A stretch of DNA of 64,000 nt from UBA830 sp038146925 (GTDB lineage Bacteria > Pseudomonadota > Alphaproteobacteria > MPNO01 > UBA830): positions 93,083-157,082 of the forward strand of contig JAYQSP010000002.1 in assembly GCA_038146925.1 (NCBI GenBank), in the 5' to 3' direction. The notes beneath the pieces were generated by a model. It made no database searches and was not told the origin of the DNA. It saw only the letters and a program-made list of their open reading frames with translations. Position 1 is the first letter of the stretch; every line of letters begins with the position of its first letter. Positions 46,514 through 55,823 of this stretch are shown one piece after another. Position numbers and translations under genes: made by a program.

Positions 46514-47623
46514 ATGCTCGCCTATATCGTCCGCCGCCTGCTGCTGATCGTCCCGACCCTGCTGGGCATCATGGTGATCAACTTCGCCATCGTGCAGCTG
46601 GCGCCGGGCGGGCCGATCGAACAGATCATCGCCGAGGTCACGGGCACCGACGCTGGCACCACCGGACGGATCAGCGGCGGCGGATCGGAAGTCTCCGGCG
46701 GCTCGTCCCAGGCCGCCGCCGGCGCGGCCACCGCCGACAGCGGCTATCGCGGGGCGCAGGGTCTCGACCCCGAATTCATCAGGGAGCTGGAAAAGCAGTT
46801 CGGTTTCGACAAGCCGATGCACGAACGCTTCATCGACATGATCGGCAATTTCATCGTGTTCGATTTCGGCACCAGCTTCTTCCGCGACGAAACCGTGATC
46901 GATCTGGTGCTGGAAAAAATGCCGGTGTCCATATCGCTCGGCCTGTGGACCACGCTGATCGTCTATCTGGTGTGCATTCCGCTCGGCATTCGCAAGGCGG
47001 TGAACGACGGCACGCGCTTCGACGTCTGGACCACCACGATGCTGACCATCGGTTTCGCGATCCCATCCTTCGTGATGGCGATCCTGCTGATCGTGCTGTT
47101 CGCGGGCGGCAGTTTTCTCGACATCTTCCCCCTGCGCGGGCTGGTGTCGGAGGATTTCGAAGAACTCTCGCTGGGCGGCCAGATCCTGGATTACCTGTGG
47201 CATCTGGTGCTGCCGATCACGGCGCTGGTGCTCGGCGGGTTCCTGTCGCTGACGATGCTGACCAAAAATTCCTATCTCGACCAGATCAACATGCTCTACG
47301 TGCAGACCGCGCGGGCGAAGGGGCTTAGCGAAAAGCGCGTGATGTACGGCCACGTGTTCCGCAACGCCATGCTGATCGTCATCGCCGGGTTCCCCGGCGC
47401 CTTCGTCGGCATCCTGTTCACCGGCGCGATGCTGATCGAGATTATCTTTTCGCTCGACGGACTTGGCCTGCTGGGGTTCGAGGCCGCGATCAAGCGCGAT
47501 TACCCGATCATGTTCGCGACCGTCTATTTCTTCACCCTGCTGGGGCTGGTGATGAACCTGATCGGCGACCTGATGTACACGATCATCGATCCGCGCATCG
47601 ATTTCGAGGGCCGTCATGTCTGA
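46514..47623 (+). CDS. yejB: Peptide ABC transporter permease YejB
   Basis: A 369-residue inner-membrane permease. It starts MLAYIVRRLLLIVPTLLGIM, a hallmark of the DppB-like family, with about six helices and the ATPase-contact loop TARAKGLSEKRVMYGHVFRN (about 264). A Gly/Ser-rich loop of about 30 residues near 57-77 is longer than in many relatives. It overlaps yejE by 8 bases. Confidence 0.94.
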   Translation: MLAYIVRRLLLIVPTLLGIMVINFAIVQLAPGGPIEQIIAEVTGTDAGTTGRISGGGSEVSGGSSQAAAGAATADSGYRGAQGLDPEFIRELEKQFGFDKPMHERFIDMIGNFIVFDFGTSFFRDETVIDLVLEKMPVSISLGLWTTLIVYLVCIPLGIRKAVNDGTRFDVWTTTMLTIGFAIPSFVMAILLIVLFAGGSFLDIFPLRGLVSEDFEELSLGGQILDYLWHLVLPITALVLGGFLSLTMLTKNSYLDQINMLYVQTARAKGLSEKRVMYGHVFRNAMLIVIAGFPGAFVGILFTGAMLIEIIFSLDGLGLLGFEAAIKRDYPIMFATVYFFTLLGLVMNLIGDLMYTIIDPRIDFEGRHV

Positions 47624-48717
47624 GACGGCGCAAATCGACCCGGAAACCGCAGCGGATTTCGCCGAACCAGTAAAACACCCGACTTTGTTCGGCATCCGCA
47701 TATCGCCGCTCAACGCGCGCCGGGTTGAAAACTTCAGGCGAAACCGGCGCGGCCGCTGGTCGTTGTGGCTGTTCCTGGCGCTGTTTCTCGGCACCCTGCC
47801 GGCGGAATTCATCGCCAACGACCGGCCGCTGCTGATCTGGTATCAGGGATCGGTCTACACACCGGTCTTCAACACATACCCGGAAACCGTGTTCGGCGGC
47901 GATTTCGAGACAGAGGCCGAATACCGCGAACCGGACGTGAAGGATCTGATCACCGAAAAAGGCGGCTGGATGATCTGGCCGCTGATCGAATACAGCTACA
48001 ACACCGTGAACCTGAACCTGCAGGTGCCGGCCCCCGCCCCGCCGTCGGCGGACAACTGGCTGGGCACCGACGACCAGGGCCGCGACGTGCTGGCCAGGGT
48101 GATATACGGATTCCGCATATCGGTGCTGTTCGGCCTGATCCTCACCGTTCTGGGTTCGATCATCGGGATCGTTGCCGGCGCGTTCCAGGGCTATTTCGGC
48201 GGGCTGCTGGATCTCCTGTTCCAGCGCTTCATCGAGATATGGGGCGGGCTGCCGCAGCTTTATATCCTGATCATCCTGTCCAGCGTCATCGTGCCGGGAT
48301 TCTGGACGCTGCTGCTGATCCTGCTGCTGTTCGGCTGGACGGCGCTGGTGGGCGTCGTGCGCGCCGAATTTCTCCGCGCCCGCAATTTCGAATTCGTCAA
48401 AGCCGCGCGGGCGTTGGGTGTCGGCAATGTGACCATCATGTTCCGCCATGTCCTGCCCAACGCCATGGTCGCCACGCTGACCTTCCTGCCGCTGATTCTG
48501 ACGGGATCGATCACAAGCCTGACAGCGCTCGACTTCCTCGGCCTCGGCCTGCCGCCGGGCTCGCCGTCGCTGGGCGAACTGCTGCAGCAGGGCAAGACCA
48601 ACCTGCAGGCGCCGTGGCTGGGCCTGACCTCGACGGTCGCGATCTCGCTGACTCTGATCCTGCTGATTTTCGTCGGCGAAGCCGTCCGTGACGCGTTCGA
48701 TCCCAGGAAGACGTTCA

Positions 48718-48725
<8 letters not shown>
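47616..48725 (+). CDS. yejE: Peptide ABC transporter permease YejE
   Basis: A 369-residue permease of the DppC-like family. It has a long cytoplasmic start containing SPLNARRVENFRRNRRGRWSL, then a membrane helix, a periplasmic insert (about 75-140), WLGTDDQGRDVLARVIYGFR, and an ATPase-contact loop KAARALGVGNVTIMFRHVLP (about 266). It pairs with YejB. Its last 8 bases contain the yejF start, so the three genes are translationally coupled. Confidence 0.94.
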
Positions 48726-50364
<1,639 letters not shown>

Positions 50365-50385
50365 CTGTTTTTTGCTTCACAAACG

Positions 50386-50413
50386 AAAACGGCGGCCAGT
50401 AGGCCGCCGTTTT
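50386..50413. terminator. Bidirectional terminator between yejF and the PEP-CTERM gene
   Basis: A perfect 12-bp stem AAAACGGCGGCC-AGTA-GGCCGCCGTTTT. It carries four T residues at the 3' side on either strand and lies 21 bases past yejF and 24 past the convergent gene. Confidence 0.92.
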
Positions 50414-50437
50414 GCGTTGGAGTCGACTGCATCTTGT

Positions 50438-51238
50438 TTACGCGGCCTTGCGGCGGCGTGTATAGGCGAGACCGGCGAGGCCCAGACCGAAGATGGCGAT
50501 CATGCCCGGTTCCGGAATACCGGTGCCGGTGATTTCGGCAGACAGCTTATTGGTGATCGCCGTTTCGAAATCGGAAAAAGTCGATGCCGTCAGCGCAAAC
50601 GCGGGGGAACCGTTCCCGTTCGTGCCGCCGATCACATCGCTCTGATAGTGGGACAGAACGCCCGAGGATCCGCCGATCACGAGGCCGTTGATAACGTCGA
50701 CACCCGCGGCCAGCGCATTGTTGCGACCCGTCGCGGAAGCGATGCCGTCATTGGTCGTCCCGTCGCCCGAGACGTCGATCACCTGGCGCAGGCTTTCGAA
50801 ACCGTTGGCCGTGCCGCCGACTTCGTCGCCGATCGAGGCGAAGGTGTTGTTGATCGCCGCACCGATGGCCGTCGAGCCGCTGAACGACCGGGACATCGCG
50901 GCAATCGCCGCGCCTACGGCATTGGAGCTGGCAACGTCGAAAATATGCGTCCAGGCGATCGATTCAGCCTGCTGGGTTGCCCCGGACCACTGAACCAGCC
51001 GAACCGCTACGCCGTTCGTGGTGCTGGCGATGGCCGAATGCACGGCGGCACTCTGGAACGCGTTGGCGTATCCGGTGCGCTGGAGATTGAACTCCGTCGA
51101 GTTCACGCTGCCGGACACGTCCATCAGCAGCAGAATTTCGGCATCGACCGGGACCGCTTTGGCGGGCGCGGCAACCGACAGGCCGAGCGCAACGATCGGC
51201 GCGGCGACGAGAGTGGAAAACTTGTTGAATGTACCCAT
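50438..51238 (-). CDS. DUF1194 (von Willebrand A-like) protein with PEP-CTERM sorting signal
   Basis: A 266-residue exported protein. The signal peptide ends near AAPAKA-VP (about 28). A DUF1194/VWA-like domain follows with the metal-binding MIDAS motif LLLMDVSGSVN (DxSxS intact). The C-terminus is a textbook PEP-CTERM signal: IPEPGMIAIFGLGLAGLAYT then RRRKAA, meaning exosortase-dependent sorting to the envelope or matrix. An exosortase should therefore exist elsewhere in this genome. Codon use is less GC-rich than average. Monocistronic. Confidence 0.88.
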   Translation of the reverse strand: MGTFNKFSTLVAAPIVALGLSVAAPAKAVPVDAEILLLMDVSGSVNSTEFNLQRTGYANAFQSAAVHSAIASTTNGVAVRLVQWSGATQQAESIAWTHIFDVASSNAVGAAIAAMSRSFSGSTAIGAAINNTFASIGDEVGGTANGFESLRQVIDVSGDGTTNDGIASATGRNNALAAGVDVINGLVIGGSSGVLSHYQSDVIGGTNGNGSPAFALTASTFSDFETAITNKLSAEITGTGIPEPGMIAIFGLGLAGLAYTRRRKAA

Positions 51239-51427
51239 AGTTCTGACCCCGGAATCTTTTCTTGTTCAACACAGCCATTAAAGCTGCATTAACCAATGCA
51301 ATTTCCGTGCCAAACAAATTATTCGCTTAAAAACAATGGGTTAAATGGTTAACCATCCTGGCGCATCGGGAATCTGTAAAATCCACCGACAGTACGCGGG
51401 CACCGCACCGCGTGCTTCGAAGGAGGG

Positions 51428-51826
51428 TCAGAAACCCGTATCGTCCGCCTGGGGCACGCCGGCCTCGAACGGGGTCGGGCTGTCAAGTTCGCGCCCCGCT
51501 TCGGACACCTGGTCGGCGAATTCGGACAGATACACAGCGCCTTTTACCGTGCGCTGGACCTGCACGCTGCGGCGGTCGTAATCGTCGCGGCGGCGGCGGA
51601 TGTAGCCGAGCTGGCCGAGCCGGTCGAGCGCGCGGGAGATCGCAGGCTTCGAAATATTGAGGGACTCGGAGAGGCCGCGCACGGTATGCGGCGGCTGCAG
51701 CGTATAGACCGTCAGCAGGATCGACATCTGACGCGCAGACAGATCGGGGCCGTCGCCGCGGACGCTGGCGGAAAGCGCATCGCGCCACAAGGCAAGCGCA
51801 TCATCCTGATTGAGGTATACGGGCAT
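51428..51826 (-). CDS. MarR-family transcriptional regulator
   Basis: A 132-residue winged-helix regulator. The recognition helix is ISKPAISRALDRLGQLG (about 59-75) and the wing is IRRRRDDYDRRSVQVQRT. It is shorter than typical MarR proteins at the C-terminus, which is acidic. The ligand and targets are unknown. It diverges from a glutathione S-transferase gene 142 bases away, a plausible target because MarR proteins often control adjacent detoxification genes. The 189-base gap to the PEP-CTERM gene is AT-rich without a gene. Confidence 0.85.
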   Translation of the reverse strand: MPVYLNQDDALALWRDALSASVRGDGPDLSARQMSILLTVYTLQPPHTVRGLSESLNISKPAISRALDRLGQLGYIRRRRDDYDRRSVQVQRTVKGAVYLSEFADQVSEAGRELDSPTPFEAGVPQADDTGF

Positions 51827-51968
51827 CTGGTTCTGCGAAGGCTCCGGCGCGACGCGCCCTCATTTCGTTTCGGTACCGGATTGAGTCTAGCACGAATCAA
51901 ACGCCGCTTGACCATCGGTCCCCACCGCCGGAAAAGAACACAGTCATTCACTGGCGGGAGAGTCCATC

Positions 51969-52568
51969 ATGACCATGAAACTGCTGCTGCGCGGCCCGTC
52001 CCCGTTCGGGCGCAAATGCACCTTCGCGATCGCGCATCTGGGTCTGTCCGACCGGATCGAGGCCGGCGAACCCGACAGCGAGGACCATATCCGCGGGCTC
52101 AATCCGCTGGCCAAGGTGCCCGCGCTGATGCGCGACGACGGCGACGCGCTGTTCGACAGCCGGGTGATCCTCGAATATCTCGATCACCTCGCCGGCGGCG
52201 GGAAAATCATCCCGACCGAGTCTTCCGCCCGCTTCGCCGCGCTGCGCGACGCCGCCCTCGCGGACGGTATCCTCGAAGCCGCCCTGCTGGTCACTTACGA
52301 AGGCCGCTACCGTCCCGACCAGGAACCCTACGCACCCTGGATCGATTTTCAGCGCGGCAAGATCCAGCGCGGACTGGCAGCCATGGCCGATGCCCCGCCC
52401 GCGATCGACCCGCTGACCGTCGGCGGGATCGGTCTGGCCTGTGCGCTGGAATACATGGATTTTCGCAAGCAGTACGACTGGCGCCCCGAATTTCCCGCGC
52501 TGGTGGCCTGGCTCGACGATTTCAACGCCGCCCAGCCAGCCTTCGCGGAAAGCCGCCCGTCGGCCTAA
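51969..52568 (+). CDS. Glutathione S-transferase family protein
   Basis: A 199-residue protein. The N-terminal thioredoxin-like domain starts KLLLRGPSPFGRKCTFAIAH, with Ser or Cys near the catalytic position and the cis-Pro in NPLAKVPALM. ALFDSRVILEYLDHL binds glutathione in relatives. A helical C-terminal domain follows. The substrate is unknown. The divergent MarR gene may regulate it. Confidence 0.87.
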   Translation: MTMKLLLRGPSPFGRKCTFAIAHLGLSDRIEAGEPDSEDHIRGLNPLAKVPALMRDDGDALFDSRVILEYLDHLAGGGKIIPTESSARFAALRDAALADGILEAALLVTYEGRYRPDQEPYAPWIDFQRGKIQRGLAAMADAPPAIDPLTVGGIGLACALEYMDFRKQYDWRPEFPALVAWLDDFNAAQPAFAESRPSA

Positions 52569-52577
52569 AACGCCGCA

Positions 52578-53117
52578 TCAGTCCGACATCGGGAACTCCG
52601 CTACCGGCAGGTAACTCGGACCGTTGCGCCCGAGACGGCTTTCGTACAGCACGAATTCCCGCGCATCGAAGGGCGGGGCGCAAAACGCGCCATTGGCTTC
52701 CAGCCAGTTGAGCACCCGGTTGGGCCGGGCGTCGCGCAGCCGGCCGATGGTGACATGCGGGGTATATTTACGTCCTTCCGGCGGCAGACCGATCCGGATC
52801 AGCGCCTGATCGATCCGATCATGCAGCGCGTCGAGCGCCGGCGTTTTCTCGACGCCGATCCACACAGCCCGCGCCCGTCCCCGGCTGGCGAACCGGCCGG
52901 CGCCGGAGAGCGTAACCGGCACCGGCGGGCCGCGCAGCGCGTCCAGCGCGTGGCCGATGTCGTCGGCCACCGGTTCCGATACCTCGCCGATGAAGCGGAG
53001 CGTTATGTGCAGATTTTCCGGCGCCACCCAGCGCGCGCCGTCGATCCCGCCGCCGAGTGCCGCCAGGCGGGGGCGGAGATCGTCGGGTAACGGGATGGCG
53101 GTAAAGAGACGGATCAT
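52578..53117 (-). CDS. thpR: RNA 2',3'-cyclic phosphodiesterase (2H family)
   Basis: A 179-residue protein with the paired HxTx motifs: NLHITLRFIGEV (about 43) and YTPHVTIGRLRD (about 125). Members open 2',3'-cyclic phosphates or ligate RNA half molecules. It starts at the ATG at 53117 (MIRLFTAIPLPDD); the longer frame from 53153 adds unmatched residues. It is convergent with the GST gene, 9 bases apart. Confidence 0.9.
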   Translation of the reverse strand: MIRLFTAIPLPDDLRPRLAALGGGIDGARWVAPENLHITLRFIGEVSEPVADDIGHALDALRGPPVPVTLSGAGRFASRGRARAVWIGVEKTPALDALHDRIDQALIRIGLPPEGRKYTPHVTIGRLRDARPNRVLNWLEANGAFCAPPFDAREFVLYESRLGRNGPSYLPVAEFPMSD

Positions 53118-53140
53118 CTGGCGTAAGCCTAAAATGTTGT

Positions 53141-53234
53141 CCCTCGCCCCCACGGGGAGAGGGAGAGGGGACTAAGTTCTCAGTCGGAGCCTCACCTCAT
53201 CCTGAAGAGGCCCACAGGGCCGTCTCGAAGAATG
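53141..53234. repeat. Two dispersed intergenic palindromes
   Basis: The first (53141-53163) reads CCCTCGCCCCCACGGGGAGA plus GGG. The second (53198-53234) runs from CATCCT to AATG with inner GGCCC-ACA-GGGCC. Sequences very like the second are common intergenic repeats in many alphaproteobacteria. They fill the 124-base gap between thpR and the FIST gene. Confidence 0.6.
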
Positions 53235-53241
53235 TACGACT

Positions 53242-54372
53242 TCACGCGATCAGCGTCAGCACGCCGGTATAGCCGTACAGCCGGTTGTTCGAAATCTCGC
53301 CGTTCGCGAAGAACCCGACCACGGGCACGTTTTCGCCCAGCGCATCCTGCACGGCTTTCAGTTCCTCGGAATCGGGGCCGAACAGGTTGGGTCCGCGCGC
53401 GACGCAGGAATAATACAGCGCGGCCCTGGGCGTGCCGGTCGCCCGCGACGTCACATCGGCAAGCATGCGGTCGAGGTCTTCCATTGCCGACGGCCCGTCG
53501 CGGCGGACGAACATCACCCGGTCGCCGGCGGAAATGCGCTCGCCGATGGCGACCAGCTTGTTGTCGGGATCGATGCCGACCACGTTACGCACCAGATAGT
53601 CGCCGCCGTCGTCGCCGGAAACCGGAAGAGCCGCGTGGATATAACCGCCGACCCGTTCCAGGTTGCGCGCCAGCACGTCGCCGATGTCGTCCTTGAACAC
53701 GTCGAGCGCCGGCCTGCCATCGAGCTCGAACAGGATATTGTCTTCCGCCTTCGTGACTTCGTGGATATCGCCGACCGGCGAACACCCCTGGCTCAGCCCC
53801 GTGGTGATGCCGACATCGCCGGCGAACAGCACGCCGGAGACGCCGCCCTCGGTCAGCCCGTCGGCGATCTGCCCCTGCTTTCCGCGCGAGGCCGTCAGCC
53901 CGCCGACCAGAAACGCTTCGGTATCGTCAGTGATCGAATTCAGGATGTCGGCGACATAGGCGTTCCGCGGATCGGCGTGCACCACGCCTAGCATCGGGTT
54001 CTTGCGTCCGACCCAGTCCATGATCTCGTCCGGCAGCGGGTCGCCCGGCGTGTCGACGGTCGACATGACGCGAAAGGCGTCATCGTCCAGCGCACCGACC
54101 ATGACGACCATCGCAGGGGTATCGAAATATTCATGCCCGCCGACCATGACGCCGAACCCGACCGTGCCGACCCAGTGGTCGACGCCGGTATCCTCGCGCA
54201 GACGGTCGGCGATCAGCGGCAGGTCTTCGTCCAGCGTATCGGTGACGTAGACGAAGCCGAGATTGGCGTCCCCCGGCACATCGCCGATCTGGCCGAGACA
54301 GGACGCGGTCAGGGTTTCCCAGTCGGCATCCGACGCGTGGCCGAAGCGGAACGTCTGCGTGGTGGTGTCCAT
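53242..54372 (-). CDS. FIST-domain sensory protein
   Basis: A 376-residue soluble protein made of an N-terminal FIST domain (about 25-230, containing DHWVGTVGFGVMVGGHEYF) and a C-terminal FIST_C domain (about 230-370, with LVRNVVGIDPDNKLVAIGE and VVGFFANGEI). FIST domains are thought to sense small ligands such as amino acids; no output domain is fused here. Its start is only 3 bases from the tesA stop, so the two are probably co-transcribed. Confidence 0.88.
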   Translation of the reverse strand: MDTTTQTFRFGHASDADWETLTASCLGQIGDVPGDANLGFVYVTDTLDEDLPLIADRLREDTGVDHWVGTVGFGVMVGGHEYFDTPAMVVMVGALDDDAFRVMSTVDTPGDPLPDEIMDWVGRKNPMLGVVHADPRNAYVADILNSITDDTEAFLVGGLTASRGKQGQIADGLTEGGVSGVLFAGDVGITTGLSQGCSPVGDIHEVTKAEDNILFELDGRPALDVFKDDIGDVLARNLERVGGYIHAALPVSGDDGGDYLVRNVVGIDPDNKLVAIGERISAGDRVMFVRRDGPSAMEDLDRMLADVTSRATGTPRAALYYSCVARGPNLFGPDSEELKAVQDALGENVPVVGFFANGEISNNRLYGYTGVLTLIA

Positions 54373-54375
54373 GAT

Positions 54376-55023
54376 CTATTCCTTCTCGCCCAGAAACTTC
54401 TCGATCGACGGCAGGATGCGCTTGACGATCACGGCCACGCCCTTTTCGTTGGGATGAATGCCATCGTCCTGATTGAGTCCCCGCTCCGCCGCCACGCCGT
54501 CCAGAAAGAAGGGATACAGCCTCACGCCGTGCTTTGCCGCCAGGTCGGTATACAGCCCCTTGAACGCCTCCGTATAGGTTTTGCCGAGATTGGGCGATGC
54601 GTACATCCCCGCCAGCATCACGTTAATGCCGCGCGCTTTCAGTTTGGTGACGATGGCGTCGAGATTTTTGCGCGTCACCCCGGGATCGACCGCCCGCAGC
54701 ATGTCGTTGGCGCCCAGTTCGACAAGCACGTGGGTCGGGTTCGCTGCCAGCGCCCAGTCCAGCCGGGCCAGCCCGCCGGCCGTGGTGTCACCGGATACGC
54801 CGGCGTTTATGACCGCGACGGTCCGGCCCTTCGCCCGCAGCGCGGCTTCCAGCCGGACGGGGAAAGCCTGGTCCTGCGGCAGGCCGTATCCGGCGGTCAG
54901 GCTGTCGCCGAGGATCATCAATCTCGGCGGATCGGCCGCCAGGGCCCCGCCGGACAGGACGGCAAAGCCCAGCAGAATTGTAACGGCTGTTACATTCCGG
55001 CGCTTGAGAACGCGCGTAAACAA
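54376..55023 (-). CDS. tesA: Periplasmic SGNH esterase/thioesterase I
   Basis: A protein of about 215 residues with a signal peptide (VTAVTILLGFAVLSGGALA, cleavage near residue 30), then GDSLTAGYGLP with the catalytic Ser, the Gly of GVSGDTTAGG, Asn in ELGANDMLRA, and DGIHPNEKG with the Asp/His pair. It hydrolyses thioesters, esters or lysophospholipids in the periplasm. I place the start at TTG 55023; no in-frame ATG or GTG lies close to the signal peptide. It diverges from the ABC pair by 49 bases, the same grouping as tesA-ybbA-ybbP in E. coli. Confidence 0.88.
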   Translation of the reverse strand: MFTRVLKRRNVTAVTILLGFAVLSGGALAADPPRLMILGDSLTAGYGLPQDQAFPVRLEAALRAKGRTVAVINAGVSGDTTAGGLARLDWALAANPTHVLVELGANDMLRAVDPGVTRKNLDAIVTKLKARGINVMLAGMYASPNLGKTYTEAFKGLYTDLAAKHGVRLYPFFLDGVAAERGLNQDDGIHPNEKGVAVIVKRILPSIEKFLGEKE

Positions 55024-55072
55024 GCTATATCGGGGGCAAGATCCTTCCCCGTCCCAACGCTTGGCGAGATAT

Positions 55073-55777
55073 ATGAGAGACGATAGCGGCATGCGGGAAC
55101 CCATGGTTCTCCTCGAAGATGTTGAACTTAAGCTGGAGAGTGAAGCCGGTTCCGTCAACATCCTGAAGGGCATTAATCTCGAAATAACGGCGGGCGAGAC
55201 CGTCAGCGTCGTCGGCCCGTCCGGGTCCGGCAAGACGTCGATGATGATGCTGATCGGCGGGCTGGAGCGTCAGACGGCGGGCAAAATCCATGTCGCGGGC
55301 AACGATCTGGCGGCGCTGGACGAAGACGGGCTGGCCCGGTTCCGGCGCGACAATGTCGGAATCGTGTTCCAGAATTTCCATCTCGTGCCCACCATGAATG
55401 CGCTGGAAAACGTCGCCATTCCGGTTGAGCTGGCGGGCATGGACAACGCGTTCGACCGGGCGGCATCCGCGCTCGCCGCGGTCGGGCTGGACCACCGGGT
55501 CACCCACTATCCGGGCCAGCTGTCCGGCGGCGAACAGCAGCGCGTGGCGCTGGCCCGCGCCATCGTCGCCGGGCCGCGCCTGCTGCTGGCGGACGAGCCG
55601 ACCGGCAATCTCGACGGCAGGACCGGCGATTCCGTGATGGAACTCCTGTTCAGCCTGCGCGCCGATCACGGCGCGACATTGCTGCTGATCACCCATAACC
55701 CGGCGCTGGCTGAACAGTGTGGCCGGGTCATCGATCTGCAGGACGGGCTGATCGGCAGCGATCGGGTCTTGGCGTGA
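55073..55777 (+). CDS. ybbA: ABC transporter ATP-binding protein (YbbA/LolD type)
   Basis: A 234-residue ATPase. Walker A is GPSGSGKTS (about 44-52), signature LSGGEQQRVALARAI (about 149-163) and Walker B LLLADEPTGNLDGR. It is the partner of the FtsX-like permease encoded 46 bases downstream. The ATG at 55073 gives a normal N-terminus; a long upstream extension is antisense to tesA. Function in relatives is envelope-related and not well defined. Confidence 0.9.
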   Translation: MRDDSGMREPMVLLEDVELKLESEAGSVNILKGINLEITAGETVSVVGPSGSGKTSMMMLIGGLERQTAGKIHVAGNDLAALDEDGLARFRRDNVGIVFQNFHLVPTMNALENVAIPVELAGMDNAFDRAASALAAVGLDHRVTHYPGQLSGGEQQRVALARAIVAGPRLLLADEPTGNLDGRTGDSVMELLFSLRADHGATLLLITHNPALAEQCGRVIDLQDGLIGSDRVLA

Positions 55778-55823
55778 CCGGATATCCGCGTGACTAAGGT
55801 CCTCTCGTGACGGAGCTTTCCGC

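Noticed and set aside
44654..47818. Minus-strand open frame of over 1000 codons
   Set aside because: Antisense to yejA copy 2 and yejB. Its product is a low-complexity mix rich in Arg, Gln, Asp and His, without motifs.
51328..51355. CtrA sites in the TTAA-rich stretch between the PEP-CTERM and MarR genes
   Set aside because: TTAA words occur, but at spacings of 10 and 4 rather than 7.
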